Positions 44,358-54,374 of a stretch of 64,000 nucleotides of DNA are shown piece after piece (positions within the stretch are counted from its first letter, which is position 1; each line of letters begins with the position of its first letter). Location of the stretch: the NCBI GenBank assembly GCA_020201035.1, contig JAIVHO010000031.1, positions 124,001-188,000 of the forward strand. Direction: 5' to 3'. The DNA is from Bacteroidales bacterium (GTDB lineage: Bacteria > Bacteroidota > Bacteroidia > Bacteroidales > VadinHA17). The notes beneath the pieces were generated by a model that saw nothing but the letters and a program-made list of their open reading frames with translations, ran no database searches and was not told the origin of the DNA. The position numbers and the translations under genes are program-made.

Positions 44358-47300
44358 ATGGATGAGAAACTGACATACGAAGAGCTTCTTAAGCGCTATT
44401 CAGATCAAAAAGCAAAAATTAATGATCTGCAACGAAAGAAGGAAGCACTGGAAGCATCAAGAGAGCTAAAATCAAGGGTTGCTGAGGTTTTCAGATCCAT
44501 CCCAAGAATGATGGCAATATCCGATATGACCACAGGCAGGTATATTGATGCAAATGAGACCTTCCTGACTACATTGGGATATAAAAGAGAAGAGCTGATA
44601 GACAAGACATCAGAAGATATTAACCTGTTTGCGGAGCTTGTACAGAGTGATAAGTTTTTAAAGAAACTGGCCCGACTTAAAAAAGTACAAAACTTCCCTG
44701 TAAAGCTCAGATGCAGCAATGGAGAGGAGAAAAAATTTCTTTTTTCAGCAGAGACCGTCTTCTTTGGTGATGATAAATATCTGCTGACAACTTTTACCGG
44801 GCTCTCTGCCGGAGAAACGGAATCTGAATCAGAATCACGCAAACCTGAAAATATAAGAGCACTTACTCAATATCTGAGTAGTTTTATAGCTACTGTTTCA
44901 GTGGAGGAGTCCGGAGACATAATTGTAAGATCAATCAACACAGACTCTGATATTTTCAGGGATATTGATCCTGACCTTGTTTTAAACAGAGAACTCAATA
45001 ATACAGAGATACCGTTCCACGATAAGATCTCCGAACTTGTAACAACAGTAATCCTTACCAAAGCACCCGCAAGAATTGCACTTTCGCATAAGGATACCAG
45101 GGCCGAATGGCAACTGATTGGAATAAAAATCACATCAACAGATATTATAATTATCAGGGAGCCTGATAAGGCTCAAGGTTTAAAGGAGAGGGAGCTTGTT
45201 ATTCAGGCAGGTCTCTTCCGGAAGTTTGCTGATATTATTCCTGAAATCGTGTTTGAATTCAATCCGCTGGGCCGTATTACCTATGCCAGTTCAAACGGGC
45301 TAAGGAGATTGGGCTACACAAAGGATGATCTTAGGAAAGGGTTCTCAATACTGCAGTTACTGAAACCAGGAATGGCCGAAGTTGTTATCAGGAATTTAAA
45401 GGAAGTGAATGCTCAAAACGGTACATCCCGGAATGAATATGAGATAGTTGCCAGAGATGGAACTCATATCTCTGTTCTTGTTCAGATATCTGCCAGGCTT
45501 AACAATAATAATAAGATTACCGGCTTCAGTGGAGTGGCTACCGACCTTACTGACAGAAAGCTGATTGAGAATGAAATCATAAGGGAGAGGAATCACCTCG
45601 ATACCCTCTTTGAATCGGCTCCTGAATCCATAGTCCACACATCTCTTGACGGTACTATCTACAAGATCAACACAGAATTCACAAGAACATTCGGATATTC
45701 GGCTGAAGAAGCAACAGGCAAAAATATAAACGATCTGATAGTGCCCCCGGAACTTGAAAAGGAGGCTGATCTTTTTACATCCAGAGCGGCAGCAAACGAA
45801 ACAATCTCGGCCGAAACAACCAGAAGAACCAGGAATGGTGAGGATATTTTTGTAAGCCTCCTTGTTAAACCTGTCAGCTTCGGGGATTCTACAACTTCAC
45901 TCTTCTCCATCTACCGGAATATTTCCAATACAAGAAAGGATGCTGTAATACGTAATGTTCTCCTTAATATTTCCAATGCAGCACTGGTACAGACAGAATT
46001 CAGTGATCTTTTCGCACTTATAAAAACCGAACTCGGGACAGTCTGGGATACAAAAAACTTCTACATTGTTCTTTATAAACCGGAGACCCATGCTCTTACT
46101 CTCCCCTTCTACACCGACGAAAAGGATCACTTTACTGATATTCCTGCAAAAGGAACATTAACAGGCTGGCTACTGCAGAAGCGTGAGCCGGTACTGTTAA
46201 AGGTTTCTGATATTGATACTCTTGAAATGAATGGAGACATCGGACTTGTAGGAACTCCCTGCCAGGTATGGCTCGGTGTGCCGCTTATCGTTGAAAACGA
46301 TATTATAGGGGCAATGGTTCTGCAAGACTATGAAAATCAGGATGCGTTTACCCAGGATGACCTCAGGCTTCTGGCATTGATAGGCAATCAGGTCGCCCTG
46401 GCTATCCACAGGAAAAATATGATGAATAACCTGATTGCAGAAAGATCCAGAGCCGAGGAAGCTGCCCTTATCAAGCAACAGTTTACCTCAACCATGAGTC
46501 ACGAAATCAGGACTCCCCTTAATGAGGTAATAGGAATAACCAACCTTTTGTTACAGGGACAGCCCAGGGATGACCAGATGGAGTTTCTTAAGACTCTTCA
46601 GTTCTCTGCCAACCACCTGCTGACACTTGTAAATGATGTGCTTGACTATAATAAGATAGAGTCAGGCATGATAAACTTCGAAAAAACTAAATTCAACCTT
46701 CACACCCTGCTCGAAGAGTTGAAGAGAACCTACGCATTCAGGACTGACCAGAAGGGACTTGAATTTATTTTCAATATCGGGGATGATGTACCGAAAGAGA
46801 TTATCGGGGATCAGCTAAGATTAAACCAGGCACTTACAAACCTCCTCTCCAATGCTATAAAATTTACATCTGACGGCTTTGTGGAACTGGCAGTAAGAAA
46901 GGTTTCAGGAAATCCCAGACAGGTCAATCTTGAATTTGCAATACGGGATTCAGGAATTGGCATTGCTCATGACAGGCAGGAAATGATTTTCGAAAGTTAC
47001 ACTCAGGCAACGGATGATACAACCCGTAAGTTCGGGGGTACCGGACTGGGATTATCTATTGTCAGAAAACTTGTGGAATTGATGGGTGACCGGGTCTGGG
47101 TGGAGAGTGAGCCGGGTGAGGGGTCAACATTCTTTCTGGAGCTTTCCTTTCAGCTACCCGACAAACAGGAGGAGGGAGAAACAACAGAGAGTGACGAGCC
47201 TGATGGTGGCTACACATACGATAAACTGGCAGGAAAAAGGATTCTTATAGCTGAAGACAATAAGATCAATTTTTTTGTCGCGAATAAATTCCTTGTAAAA

Positions 47301-47600
47301 TGGGGGGCTATTGTTACCCATGCTGAAAACGGGAAGGATGCTCTCTCCCTGATTGAGCAGAATAGCTTTGACCTTGTGCTGATGGATCTGCATATGCCGG
47401 AAATGGATGGAATTGAAGCTACCCGGCTAATAAGGGAATCGGCACAGAAAGAGATCCGCACATTACCTGTTGTGGCTCTTACCGCAGCCATAATGTCAGA
47501 GCATCAGGACAAAATCGAAGGTCTCAATATAAACGATTATATTCTCAAACCATTTAAGCCTCAGGAGCTGTATGATAAAATTGTGAGGCACGTCAAATAG
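44358..47600 (+). CDS. Hybrid sensor histidine kinase with PAS and GAF domains
   Basis: A 1080-aa cytosolic-looking kinase. After a short coiled coil (residues 1-45), one PAS-like domain (~45-155), a variable region, two further PAS domains (~285-395 and ~405-515, with FSGVATDLTDRKLIE-type ends), a GAF domain (~530-690), HisKA with STMSHEIRTPL (phospho-His715), HATPase with GTGLGLSIVRKLVELMG and a C-terminal receiver with MDLHMPEMDG (phospho-Asp1010). No transmembrane helix is evident. The phosphoryl output partner is not encoded next to it. The signal is unknown. Confidence 0.93.
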   Translation: MDEKLTYEELLKRYSDQKAKINDLQRKKEALEASRELKSRVAEVFRSIPRMMAISDMTTGRYIDANETFLTTLGYKREELIDKTSEDINLFAELVQSDKFLKKLARLKKVQNFPVKLRCSNGEEKKFLFSAETVFFGDDKYLLTTFTGLSAGETESESESRKPENIRALTQYLSSFIATVSVEESGDIIVRSINTDSDIFRDIDPDLVLNRELNNTEIPFHDKISELVTTVILTKAPARIALSHKDTRAEWQLIGIKITSTDIIIIREPDKAQGLKERELVIQAGLFRKFADIIPEIVFEFNPLGRITYASSNGLRRLGYTKDDLRKGFSILQLLKPGMAEVVIRNLKEVNAQNGTSRNEYEIVARDGTHISVLVQISARLNNNNKITGFSGVATDLTDRKLIENEIIRERNHLDTLFESAPESIVHTSLDGTIYKINTEFTRTFGYSAEEATGKNINDLIVPPELEKEADLFTSRAAANETISAETTRRTRNGEDIFVSLLVKPVSFGDSTTSLFSIYRNISNTRKDAVIRNVLLNISNAALVQTEFSDLFALIKTELGTVWDTKNFYIVLYKPETHALTLPFYTDEKDHFTDIPAKGTLTGWLLQKREPVLLKVSDIDTLEMNGDIGLVGTPCQVWLGVPLIVENDIIGAMVLQDYENQDAFTQDDLRLLALIGNQVALAIHRKNMMNNLIAERSRAEEAALIKQQFTSTMSHEIRTPLNEVIGITNLLLQGQPRDDQMEFLKTLQFSANHLLTLVNDVLDYNKIESGMINFEKTKFNLHTLLEELKRTYAFRTDQKGLEFIFNIGDDVPKEIIGDQLRLNQALTNLLSNAIKFTSDGFVELAVRKVSGNPRQVNLEFAIRDSGIGIAHDRQEMIFESYTQATDDTTRKFGGTGLGLSIVRKLVELMGDRVWVESEPGEGSTFFLELSFQLPDKQEEGETTESDEPDGGYTYDKLAGKRILIAEDNKINFFVANKFLVKWGAIVTHAENGKDALSLIEQNSFDLVLMDLHMPEMDGIEATRLIRESAQKEIRTLPVVALTAAIMSEHQDKIEGLNINDYILKPFKPQELYDKIVRHVK

Positions 47601-47617
47601 ATATTACCGCTAAAGAA

Positions 47618-48829
47618 TTATTTTCCCATACAATGCCTGTTAATAAGAGCTGATGCTTTTCGGTTACCATACCTTAAGGCCATTTTCAGGTCATGGCAGG
47701 CTTCGTCAATTCGCTTCTCATAAATCAGAACCAGGGCCTTATTGTACCACACATCTCCGTTAAGGGGATCCAGATCCAGGGACATTGAATAGTCAGATCC
47801 GGCAAATTCATAACTCCCTGATTTCAGGTAGAGATCACCCCGCTCAGCAAATGCGGCGGCATCACCACGATTATTATCAATATTCCGGGAAAGATAACGG
47901 AGAGCATCCGGATAGTTTCCTGAGGAGCCGGCAAGTGATGCTGCCATTGAGAGCAGATCCTTATTTTCAGGATAGTATTGCAGGAGGTCAGTTGAAATTT
48001 TGTAGGCACGATCACTGTCCCCTGTCATTTTTAATCCCCCTGCCAGCGAAATCCTGAATTCAAGATTATCAGGAAAGAGAGACGCAGCCTCACCGGAGGC
48101 CCTGATCACACCAGGATAGTCACCCTTCATACCAAGGGATTTAATATAAAGACTCCACACTCTGAATTTCCCCTTATCACTGTTCAGGGATTCCCGCAGA
48201 AAGGATGAAGCCTCATCGTAATTGCCGGCAGAAAATGCAAGCACTCCGTTGATATAATCAACCGCGGGGTCATCCGAGTACAATCCTTTAAAGGATAATG
48301 CAACATCAGCGGCCTCAGTCAGCCTTCCTCTGGATACAAGATACTCTACCTCCTCAACACCCTTCTCCAGAGAGTTGTACCACTCTTTATGCCATAGCCT
48401 GACCCAGGGTCTGCTCTCATCAATCCGCAGAAAAAACTGATCCATCATCAGTTCCCTTTCGGGTCTTCTACATGATGAGGAGAGATGCTGCTCAAGGTGA
48501 TATACAGCCGTTTCCGGGTCACCTTTTGCTGCATATACCCGGGCCAGACCAAGCTGGCCTGAACCATCCATCAACCGGTCCGCCTTCACAAAATAACCCA
48601 ATGCCAGAGAATAATCTTCTCCCCGGAGAGCGGCCTCTCCACACATCAGTATTGCCCTGTAGTCATCCCTGTCACCTGATTCAGCTACCTCTATAACACT
48701 CCCATACATACCCCTGTCAAGCAACGACTTAACCTTTAGAAGGTAGTTATCAATCTCCTGTGATTCTGATATAATAGGAAAAATCAGAAACAGGCTAATC
48801 ATCACGAAGCGGTCCAAAAATTTATTCAT
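47618..48829 (-). CDS. TPR-repeat protein with signal peptide
   Basis: A 403-aa protein beginning with MNKFLDRFVMISLFLIFPII, a secretion signal. The rest is helical and consists of tetratricopeptide-like repeats, e.g. ALRYLSRNIDNNRGDAAAFAERGDLYLKSGSYEFAGSDYSMSLDLDP (AFAERGDLYLKSGSYEFAG). It starts immediately after the T9SS protein's stop codon, as the third gene of an operon. Probably periplasmic scaffolding. Whether it serves the neighbouring secreted protein is a guess. Confidence 0.75.
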   Translation of the reverse strand: MNKFLDRFVMISLFLIFPIISESQEIDNYLLKVKSLLDRGMYGSVIEVAESGDRDDYRAILMCGEAALRGEDYSLALGYFVKADRLMDGSGQLGLARVYAAKGDPETAVYHLEQHLSSSCRRPERELMMDQFFLRIDESRPWVRLWHKEWYNSLEKGVEEVEYLVSRGRLTEAADVALSFKGLYSDDPAVDYINGVLAFSAGNYDEASSFLRESLNSDKGKFRVWSLYIKSLGMKGDYPGVIRASGEAASLFPDNLEFRISLAGGLKMTGDSDRAYKISTDLLQYYPENKDLLSMAASLAGSSGNYPDALRYLSRNIDNNRGDAAAFAERGDLYLKSGSYEFAGSDYSMSLDLDPLNGDVWYNKALVLIYEKRIDEACHDLKMALRYGNRKASALINRHCMGK

Positions 48830-51457
48830 CTAATATTCAATTATAACCGGTTCTGCTCCTTTTTCCGTGATAAGGTGTATAAACCCTGAAAGGCTGAATG
48901 TCTCCAGTCCTGTAATTCTCCTTTCAAATACATCGCACTGGTAAAAATAGACTCCAGGCTGAACTACCTGACCCTTATAGGTTCCGTTCCAGTTAATTTC
49001 AGGATCCTCAGTCCTGAATAGTAAAGTTCCACTTCGGTTAAAGAGTCTGAAATCGACCTTTTCAACCTGCCCGGTAGTTTTGGCCAAAAGAATGTCATTT
49101 CTGCCATCCATATTGGGCGTAAACACATTGGGTATCTCATAGTAGTTACATGAATCTATACATATCAACGGAGAGAGAAGGCTCTCGTTTCCTGCCGAAT
49201 CAAGAGCGGAGATGGCATAGCACCCGGCAACTGCTTCCCCCGGGACAAACTGATGCGTATAGTTCATCACACTGCGGTTATCAATCTGTGCAAGAAGGGA
49301 AAGATCCTCCTCAAACTTGCCCTTGAAAAAAATATTGTATCCTGCAATATCACCAAAACAGTCAGGATCATTAACCATCCAGAAAAGATAATTATACAGG
49401 GAATCGCAGTTTGTTGAAACGGAAAGATCAGGAGTACACGGCGGTTCATTATCAAAGGGAACAACACATGACTCCTGTGAATAATTGACCAGGGAGTCTG
49501 GTAACCCCGGCGCTGAATAGGCTCCCAGACTTCTTACCATGTAACAATACTCATTCTGATTCATCACTTCCCTGTCGATATATTCAGGAACAACAGATGA
49601 ACCGATTGAATCAAACTGTGAAGTCAGCGTGTTATACCTGTAGATATCATACCTGCTGTTAATCCATGGTACGTTCCTGTTAATTGTAATAATCGCTTTT
49701 CTATCGCCCGGATCAGTTGTAATAAATGTTGAGGATGCAATTCCCGGCTCCCCAATCAGAAACCTGTTGCCAGGTGCATTATTAAACAACTCTACTCTGT
49801 AGGTATAACCCAGCTCCAGCGTGTTAACTGGTGTATCGGTATATGTAGTGTCATTCAGATCAGCTGTTGTGAATGTTCCTATAACCTGAAAATCTGACCC
49901 TGAAACATCAACGGCACGGGAAATAACATATTCATAGGGTCCTGTGGCAGGAATTGTATCAAGCTGATCAGGCTTTTTCCAGGCAATATAGATCTCCCCG
50001 GCATTCAGGTCTGTTGATATCACACTTACATTAGTTATTACAGGCACTCCTGTAACAAGAGAAGCCCTCACTTCATCAGACACCTTCGATTCAGCCTGAC
50101 CGGGATATACTGCAACAATCCTGTATGCATAATCTACACCGTTATCCAGCCCCTCGCCCCTGTTTGTGTCAACAAATGTGGTGGCATCCGCTCCTTCCGC
50201 AAAACCAACCTTTTCAAATCCCAGTGAAGATGGTATACCATTTGTGCATGAATCAGGCTCAAAGAAGGTGGCACCTTCCCTGCGATATATATTAAACCCC
50301 TCAATATAGTCGCTCTCATAGCCCGCCCAGTTGATCCTTATATATTTACCCTGCGGAATAGCTTCTGTGAGATCGGGGGCAGGACCGAGCACCTTTATCC
50401 TGAAGTTATCAAGGTCAAACAGTTCAATATCCGGATTATTATCTTCAGATTTAATGAGTATATCATAAGGCATATCCCTTACTGTCTCGTGACAGGTTAT
50501 CCACATAAATGAATAGACTGAGAGGCCTGCCACTCCTGAAATACTGTCAAATGTGGCAATACAGGGAACCGAGTTATATATTCCCGATGTAGATATCATT
50601 GTTATCAAATCCCCGTCAGCATCAATGGATTCAACCTGAAACATCACCGTATCGCCAGCTTCAACACAGTAGTCCCTCAGGGCTCCGTTTTCGGGAGGAG
50701 TGTTATCGGTTTCGTATACCTCAATCTGCATATCACGCACCACGGAACCAATTCTTATACCGTAACGCCATTCATTTATCTCCATTGCAACATTATACTG
50801 CCCAATGGTCGTGGGAGAATCCCAAACCAGGTCCCCCGAGATGGAGTCAACATAGAACGCTTTTGTTGCCGGAGGGTAAGTATAGTTCTCAATAGGCTTA
50901 CCATCCTCCCGGGTGCAAACAGTAAGTTTATAGGAGAGTGAATCGCCGTTCCTGTCAAAAGCGCCCGGATTATGAATAAATTTGTACCCCACTGCTGCCT
51001 TGTCATACGGAGGGTTAAGCAAAACAGGAGTATCATTCTGACCCAGAGACGGGTTTACCATAAGAACGGTAGATATTGAAAAGACGACATTTACGGAGTT
51101 TGGTATATTCAGTATACCATAGTTCCTGTTCGGATCCTGGACAACAATCCTGTAGACCCCCGGGCCGGGGAATGTATGCCGTGTTACGTAAACATTCTTC
51201 TTATAATAGTTAGGCAGGTTTGTTATGCTCACCCTGGGGGCAATTGAGGTGCTGTTATCACCCCACTCCACATCCAGCTGATTCCGGTCAGCCAGGCTAA
51301 GTACATATGTGAACGTAGTAATTGTAATCTCATAAGTCAGATCTGAAATCTGAACATATGTAATCTCTCCGGCCCTGTTATGAGTGCCATAAAGGGATAA
51401 CCCCGTTGCCACCATGAAGAGGGCAGATCCAACGAGTTTATTAATCATACCTCTCAT
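48830..51457 (-). CDS. T9SS type-B surface protein with Ig/fibronectin-like modules
   Basis: An 875-aa protein with an N-terminal signal (MRGMINKLVGSALFMVATGLS) and mature start THNRAGEITYVQI. The middle contains several beta-sandwich modules, including fibronectin-type segments (GFNIYRREG, YAYRIVAVYPG, VLILGYTYRVELF-like). The C-terminus has NVFTPNMDGRNDILLAKT and the WNGTYKGQVVQPGVYFYQC block: type-B T9SS sorting domain. Many members are annotated as gliding-motility-associated, but that does not establish motility. Upstream by 2 bp is a DUF6702-like gene, downstream a TPR protein. Confidence 0.85.
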   Translation of the reverse strand: MRGMINKLVGSALFMVATGLSLYGTHNRAGEITYVQISDLTYEITITTFTYVLSLADRNQLDVEWGDNSTSIAPRVSITNLPNYYKKNVYVTRHTFPGPGVYRIVVQDPNRNYGILNIPNSVNVVFSISTVLMVNPSLGQNDTPVLLNPPYDKAAVGYKFIHNPGAFDRNGDSLSYKLTVCTREDGKPIENYTYPPATKAFYVDSISGDLVWDSPTTIGQYNVAMEINEWRYGIRIGSVVRDMQIEVYETDNTPPENGALRDYCVEAGDTVMFQVESIDADGDLITMISTSGIYNSVPCIATFDSISGVAGLSVYSFMWITCHETVRDMPYDILIKSEDNNPDIELFDLDNFRIKVLGPAPDLTEAIPQGKYIRINWAGYESDYIEGFNIYRREGATFFEPDSCTNGIPSSLGFEKVGFAEGADATTFVDTNRGEGLDNGVDYAYRIVAVYPGQAESKVSDEVRASLVTGVPVITNVSVISTDLNAGEIYIAWKKPDQLDTIPATGPYEYVISRAVDVSGSDFQVIGTFTTADLNDTTYTDTPVNTLELGYTYRVELFNNAPGNRFLIGEPGIASSTFITTDPGDRKAIITINRNVPWINSRYDIYRYNTLTSQFDSIGSSVVPEYIDREVMNQNEYCYMVRSLGAYSAPGLPDSLVNYSQESCVVPFDNEPPCTPDLSVSTNCDSLYNYLFWMVNDPDCFGDIAGYNIFFKGKFEEDLSLLAQIDNRSVMNYTHQFVPGEAVAGCYAISALDSAGNESLLSPLICIDSCNYYEIPNVFTPNMDGRNDILLAKTTGQVEKVDFRLFNRSGTLLFRTEDPEINWNGTYKGQVVQPGVYFYQCDVFERRITGLETFSLSGFIHLITEKGAEPVIIEY

Positions 51458-51459
51458 AA

Positions 51460-51954
51460 TTAACTCTCTCCTTTCAGGTCAAGTAACATTTCTGAAAAAT
51501 TATCAGGGGTAAATCTGAAAGCCTTCTCATTTTCCGCATCCTTAAAGATAAAAAGATTTACCTGATCCGGATAAAGACCGGTCATTATCCTGTTATCAAC
51601 AGCAAGTGAAGTTACCTCTGCATCTGGATCAACCATCATCCTTATAACTGTCTCCAGTTCAAGAATCTCAACCTCCCTGAGCTTACCAATTGCCGTATCC
51701 CCGTTAATAATCAGTTTAAAATTGTCATTAACATACCTTTCATACCACAGATCGGGACCATGAAAACGATGATCCGCAAAAAAGTTCTCATCCGGCTGAT
51801 AGAGTCGCCACAAATCAAGAGCAAGATCATCAGAATATAACCTTACAACCACTTCATAACCATCATCTTCGGCCATCCGGGTTACGCTTGACATGGAGAT
51901 GTGAACCGGATGAATAAAGATTGCCGCAACCAGAATTATTATTGGTTTAATCAT
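51460..51954 (-). CDS. DUF6702-like periplasmic protein
   Basis: A 164-aa protein with a signal peptide (MIKPIIILVAAIFIHPVHIS). The HPVHISMSSV start of the mature part and the VVRLYSDDLALDLWR segment resemble the DUF6702 family of Bacteroidota. The rest is a beta-rich domain ending in DNFSEMLLDLKGES. It is the first gene of a compact operon with the T9SS protein and the TPR protein. Biochemical function is unknown. Confidence 0.65.
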   Translation of the reverse strand: MIKPIIILVAAIFIHPVHISMSSVTRMAEDDGYEVVVRLYSDDLALDLWRLYQPDENFFADHRFHGPDLWYERYVNDNFKLIINGDTAIGKLREVEILELETVIRMMVDPDAEVTSLAVDNRIMTGLYPDQVNLFIFKDAENEKAFRFTPDNFSEMLLDLKGES

Positions 51955-52016
51955 AACTTAATCCTGTTAGGACTATCAAAAATCAGACCATTGAACATTG
52001 AGAGTGAACGTCATAT

Positions 52017-53438
52017 TTACCCTACTCTTTCACGCAGGTATTCAACCGAGCCTACCTCAATATATGATGACCCGGTACCCCTTGAAAAGTTCCCGGCTAT
52101 AACAACTATTTTATCATTGTCATCCAGATCGTGATTGGTGGTAAGGTTTTCAAGAGCAATCTTCAGAAACTTATCTGATGTTTTATGTTTCTCCTGCAAT
52201 GAGGCGTAAACACCATATGAGAGAGCAAGTTCTCTCATTGTCCGGGAACTGTAACACTGGGCTATTATCAGGTTAATTCCCCTGAAGGCACTCATATTCC
52301 TGACCGTCCTGCCTCTTACCGTATCACAGACAATACACCTGGCTCCAATCCGTGTAGCTGTTTTAACAGCCACTTTTGAAAGATATGCCGATACTTCCCC
52401 TGTCAGGTTACCGGCCGGTATATCCAGAAAGTCAATCTTGTTTTTTTCTACTTCCAGTGCCACCTTTTTCATTATCTCAACCGATTCAACCGGGTAGAGT
52501 CCATAGGCTGTTTCACCGCTGAGCATAATGGCATCGGTCTGAGAGTAAATACTGCTGGCAATATCATTGACCTCGGCACGGGTGGGTCTGGGATGTTCTA
52601 TCATTGAGTGCAGCATCTGGGTTGCAACAATTACCGGTTTACGCTTTTTTATGCACTTATTGATTATCTTCCTCTGTATTGTCGGTATTCGTTCATACGG
52701 AATCTCTACTGCCAGATCACCGCGGGCAACCATAGCACCGTATACATTGTCCAGAATTTCATCAATATTATCAACTCCCTGCTGATTTTCAATCTTGGCA
52801 ATAATTTTCACATTACTTTTATGCCGGTCCAGAATCTCCTGGATATCCTGCACATCACGGGCCGATCTCACAAATGAATGTGCGATAAAATCAATATCGT
52901 TTTCAATTGCAAACTCAATATATGCATGGTCCTTTTCACTGATTGAGGGCAGATTCATCCTTACGTTAGGCACATTAACACTCTTCCTTGACCCCAGCGG
53001 ACCGTCGTTCATCACCTCGCACTGAAGAGTACTCCCATCCTTTCTCAGTACCTTCATCTCAATTACCCCATCATCAATAAGGATCATAGACCCTTCAGGT
53101 ACATCATCAGCAAAACCGGGGTAATTAACAGCCATACAGGATTCTGTTGTAACAGAATCCGGATCACCGACAACCATTATCTCCTGACCCTTCTTCAGCA
53201 GAATCCCCTGATCACTGATAGTTGATCTGACCTCAGGCCCCTTGGTATCAAGTATAAAAGGAATCTTTTCAGACACCCTTTTCACGTTTTCAATCACCAT
53301 CCTCGTCCCCTCAATATCCTGATGTGCGGTATTGATCCGTACCACATCCATTCCGGCCTTGTAGAGTGCCTCAATAAATACCGGTTCACACCTTTTGTCA
53401 GAGATGGTGGCTACCACCTTAGTCCTTTTTCTGTTCAT
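52017..53438 (-). CDS. pyk: Pyruvate kinase
   Basis: A 473-aa enzyme converting PEP and ADP to pyruvate and ATP. The start at 53438 (MNRKRTKVVATISDKR) is chosen: the frame is open back to 53609 but that part overlaps aroQ. Motifs: VVRINTAHQD near residue 33, FILDTKGPEVR near 70, the catalytic IIAKIENQQGVDNIDEI near residue 215 and GDLAVEIPYERIP near residue 241, with MLSGETAYG near 305. The C-terminal regulatory domain is present. It starts 4 bp after the aroQ stop, so the two are probably co-transcribed. Confidence 0.95.
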   Translation of the reverse strand: MNRKRTKVVATISDKRCEPVFIEALYKAGMDVVRINTAHQDIEGTRMVIENVKRVSEKIPFILDTKGPEVRSTISDQGILLKKGQEIMVVGDPDSVTTESCMAVNYPGFADDVPEGSMILIDDGVIEMKVLRKDGSTLQCEVMNDGPLGSRKSVNVPNVRMNLPSISEKDHAYIEFAIENDIDFIAHSFVRSARDVQDIQEILDRHKSNVKIIAKIENQQGVDNIDEILDNVYGAMVARGDLAVEIPYERIPTIQRKIINKCIKKRKPVIVATQMLHSMIEHPRPTRAEVNDIASSIYSQTDAIMLSGETAYGLYPVESVEIMKKVALEVEKNKIDFLDIPAGNLTGEVSAYLSKVAVKTATRIGARCIVCDTVRGRTVRNMSAFRGINLIIAQCYSSRTMRELALSYGVYASLQEKHKTSDKFLKIALENLTTNHDLDDNDKIVVIAGNFSRGTGSSYIEVGSVEYLRERVG

Positions 53439-53442
53439 AATC

Positions 53443-53874
53443 TTAATTACTGTCTTTAGAATTACTGAAATATTCCGCTGCCAGCCTGTAGCCGGCAAGT
53501 CCAAAACCAAAAAGAGAGCCCCTGCAGGCCGGAGCAATAAGAGATATATGCCTGTAATCCTCCCGGGCAAGAATATTGGAAATATGCACCTCCACAACCG
53601 GCACATCAATTGCCTTCACGGCATCACCTATTGCCACCGATGTGTGCGTGTAACCTCCTGCATTCATTATCACTCCATCGCATTCGGAGGCTGCCTTATG
53701 AAGATAATTTACCAGTTCACCTTCAATATTTGACTGAAAGTAGGAAAACCGGATATCAGGAAACCACACACCCAGTTTTTCAAGATAATCCTCAAAACTC
53801 TCTCCACCATAAATATCCTTCTCACGGCTACCCAGAAGGTTCAGATTTGGCCCGTTGATTATTGCTACTCTCAT
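53443..53874 (-). CDS. aroQ: Type II 3-dehydroquinate dehydratase
   Basis: A 143-aa enzyme converting 3-dehydroquinate to 3-dehydroshikimate. The NGPNLNLLGSREKDIYG motif near residue 7 holds the catalytic Arg and the Tyr near residue 23, with NAGGYTHTSVAIGDAV near 71 and VEVHISNI near 95. It is outside the attenuated aro operon and instead precedes pyk by 4 bp. Confidence 0.95.
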   Translation of the reverse strand: MRVAIINGPNLNLLGSREKDIYGGESFEDYLEKLGVWFPDIRFSYFQSNIEGELVNYLHKAASECDGVIMNAGGYTHTSVAIGDAVKAIDVPVVEVHISNILAREDYRHISLIAPACRGSLFGFGLAGYRLAAEYFSNSKDSN

Positions 53875-54000
53875 AATGATGTGAAATTCATATTTGCAAC
53901 TTCGTTGCTCCCCTCCGGACTTTTACCATCCGACTCCTGTGGAATAACTGATTAATTAATCCCTGTTTTGATCCTCAAGGTGTTTTAAGGAAGCCGGAAA

Positions 54001-54008
54001 CAAAGATA
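54001..54008 (-). promoter_or_regulatory. Candidate aroQ-pyk -7 element
   Basis: Minus-strand TATCTTTG matches TAnnTTTG. It lies 127 bp upstream of the aroQ start. No well-placed -33 box (a TTTG occurs 27 bp further upstream, longer than usual). Confidence 0.4.
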
Positions 54009-54206
54009 GTAAATTCATTTAATGGCATTACCCTGCAAAGAAAATCATTCTGATCCGGACCCTATGTACCATACTCCTATCCCGGGATATTGAAGCGGAC
54101 TCCTGCAGCAGTAGCCTTAAGCGGGCTTTGGGTTTCTGCCCCGAATCCCGGATCCATGGGGCTGTGCAGCTGTGCAGGGTAGCTGTACCGGACTCCACTG
54201 TTGAGT

Positions 54207-54238
54207 TTTGAAGATCAGTCCTAAAATCAATATATTTA
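54207..54238 (+). promoter_or_regulatory. Candidate promoter for the recombinase gene
   Basis: TTTG (54207-54210), 20-bp spacer, TATATTTA (54231-54238), one mismatch to consensus. The start codon is 136 bp further on. The leader contains a CCGGA/TCCGG hairpin near 54300. Confidence 0.42.
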
Positions 54239-54374
54239 CACTAAGGTATAATCTGCTGATTTAGGACGCTAACTTTCCAGATTACTTAACCTGACGCAAC
54301 CGGATATGATTTTCCGGTGACAGAAAGCTGAGAGGGAATAACTCAATACAAACCAAATAATATTCAACACGCTG

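Larger units (their letters stand above)
53875..54374. other. Intergenic region between aroQ and xerD-type gene
   Basis: 500 bp without a supported gene. A central stretch (about 54060-54200) is noticeably richer in G and C than its flanks, with several CCCGGG/GGATCC-like and CAGCTG self-complementary segments. It lies between the divergent candidate promoters at 54001-54008 and 54207-54238. Near 53905 a GCAAC-GAA-GTTGC mini-hairpin lies in the aroQ leader. No tRNA-like fold was recognised. Confidence 0.4.

Noticed and set aside
53439-53609. N-terminal extension of pyruvate kinase
   Set aside because: It overlaps aroQ and does not match the family. The ATG at 53438 gives the canonical start.
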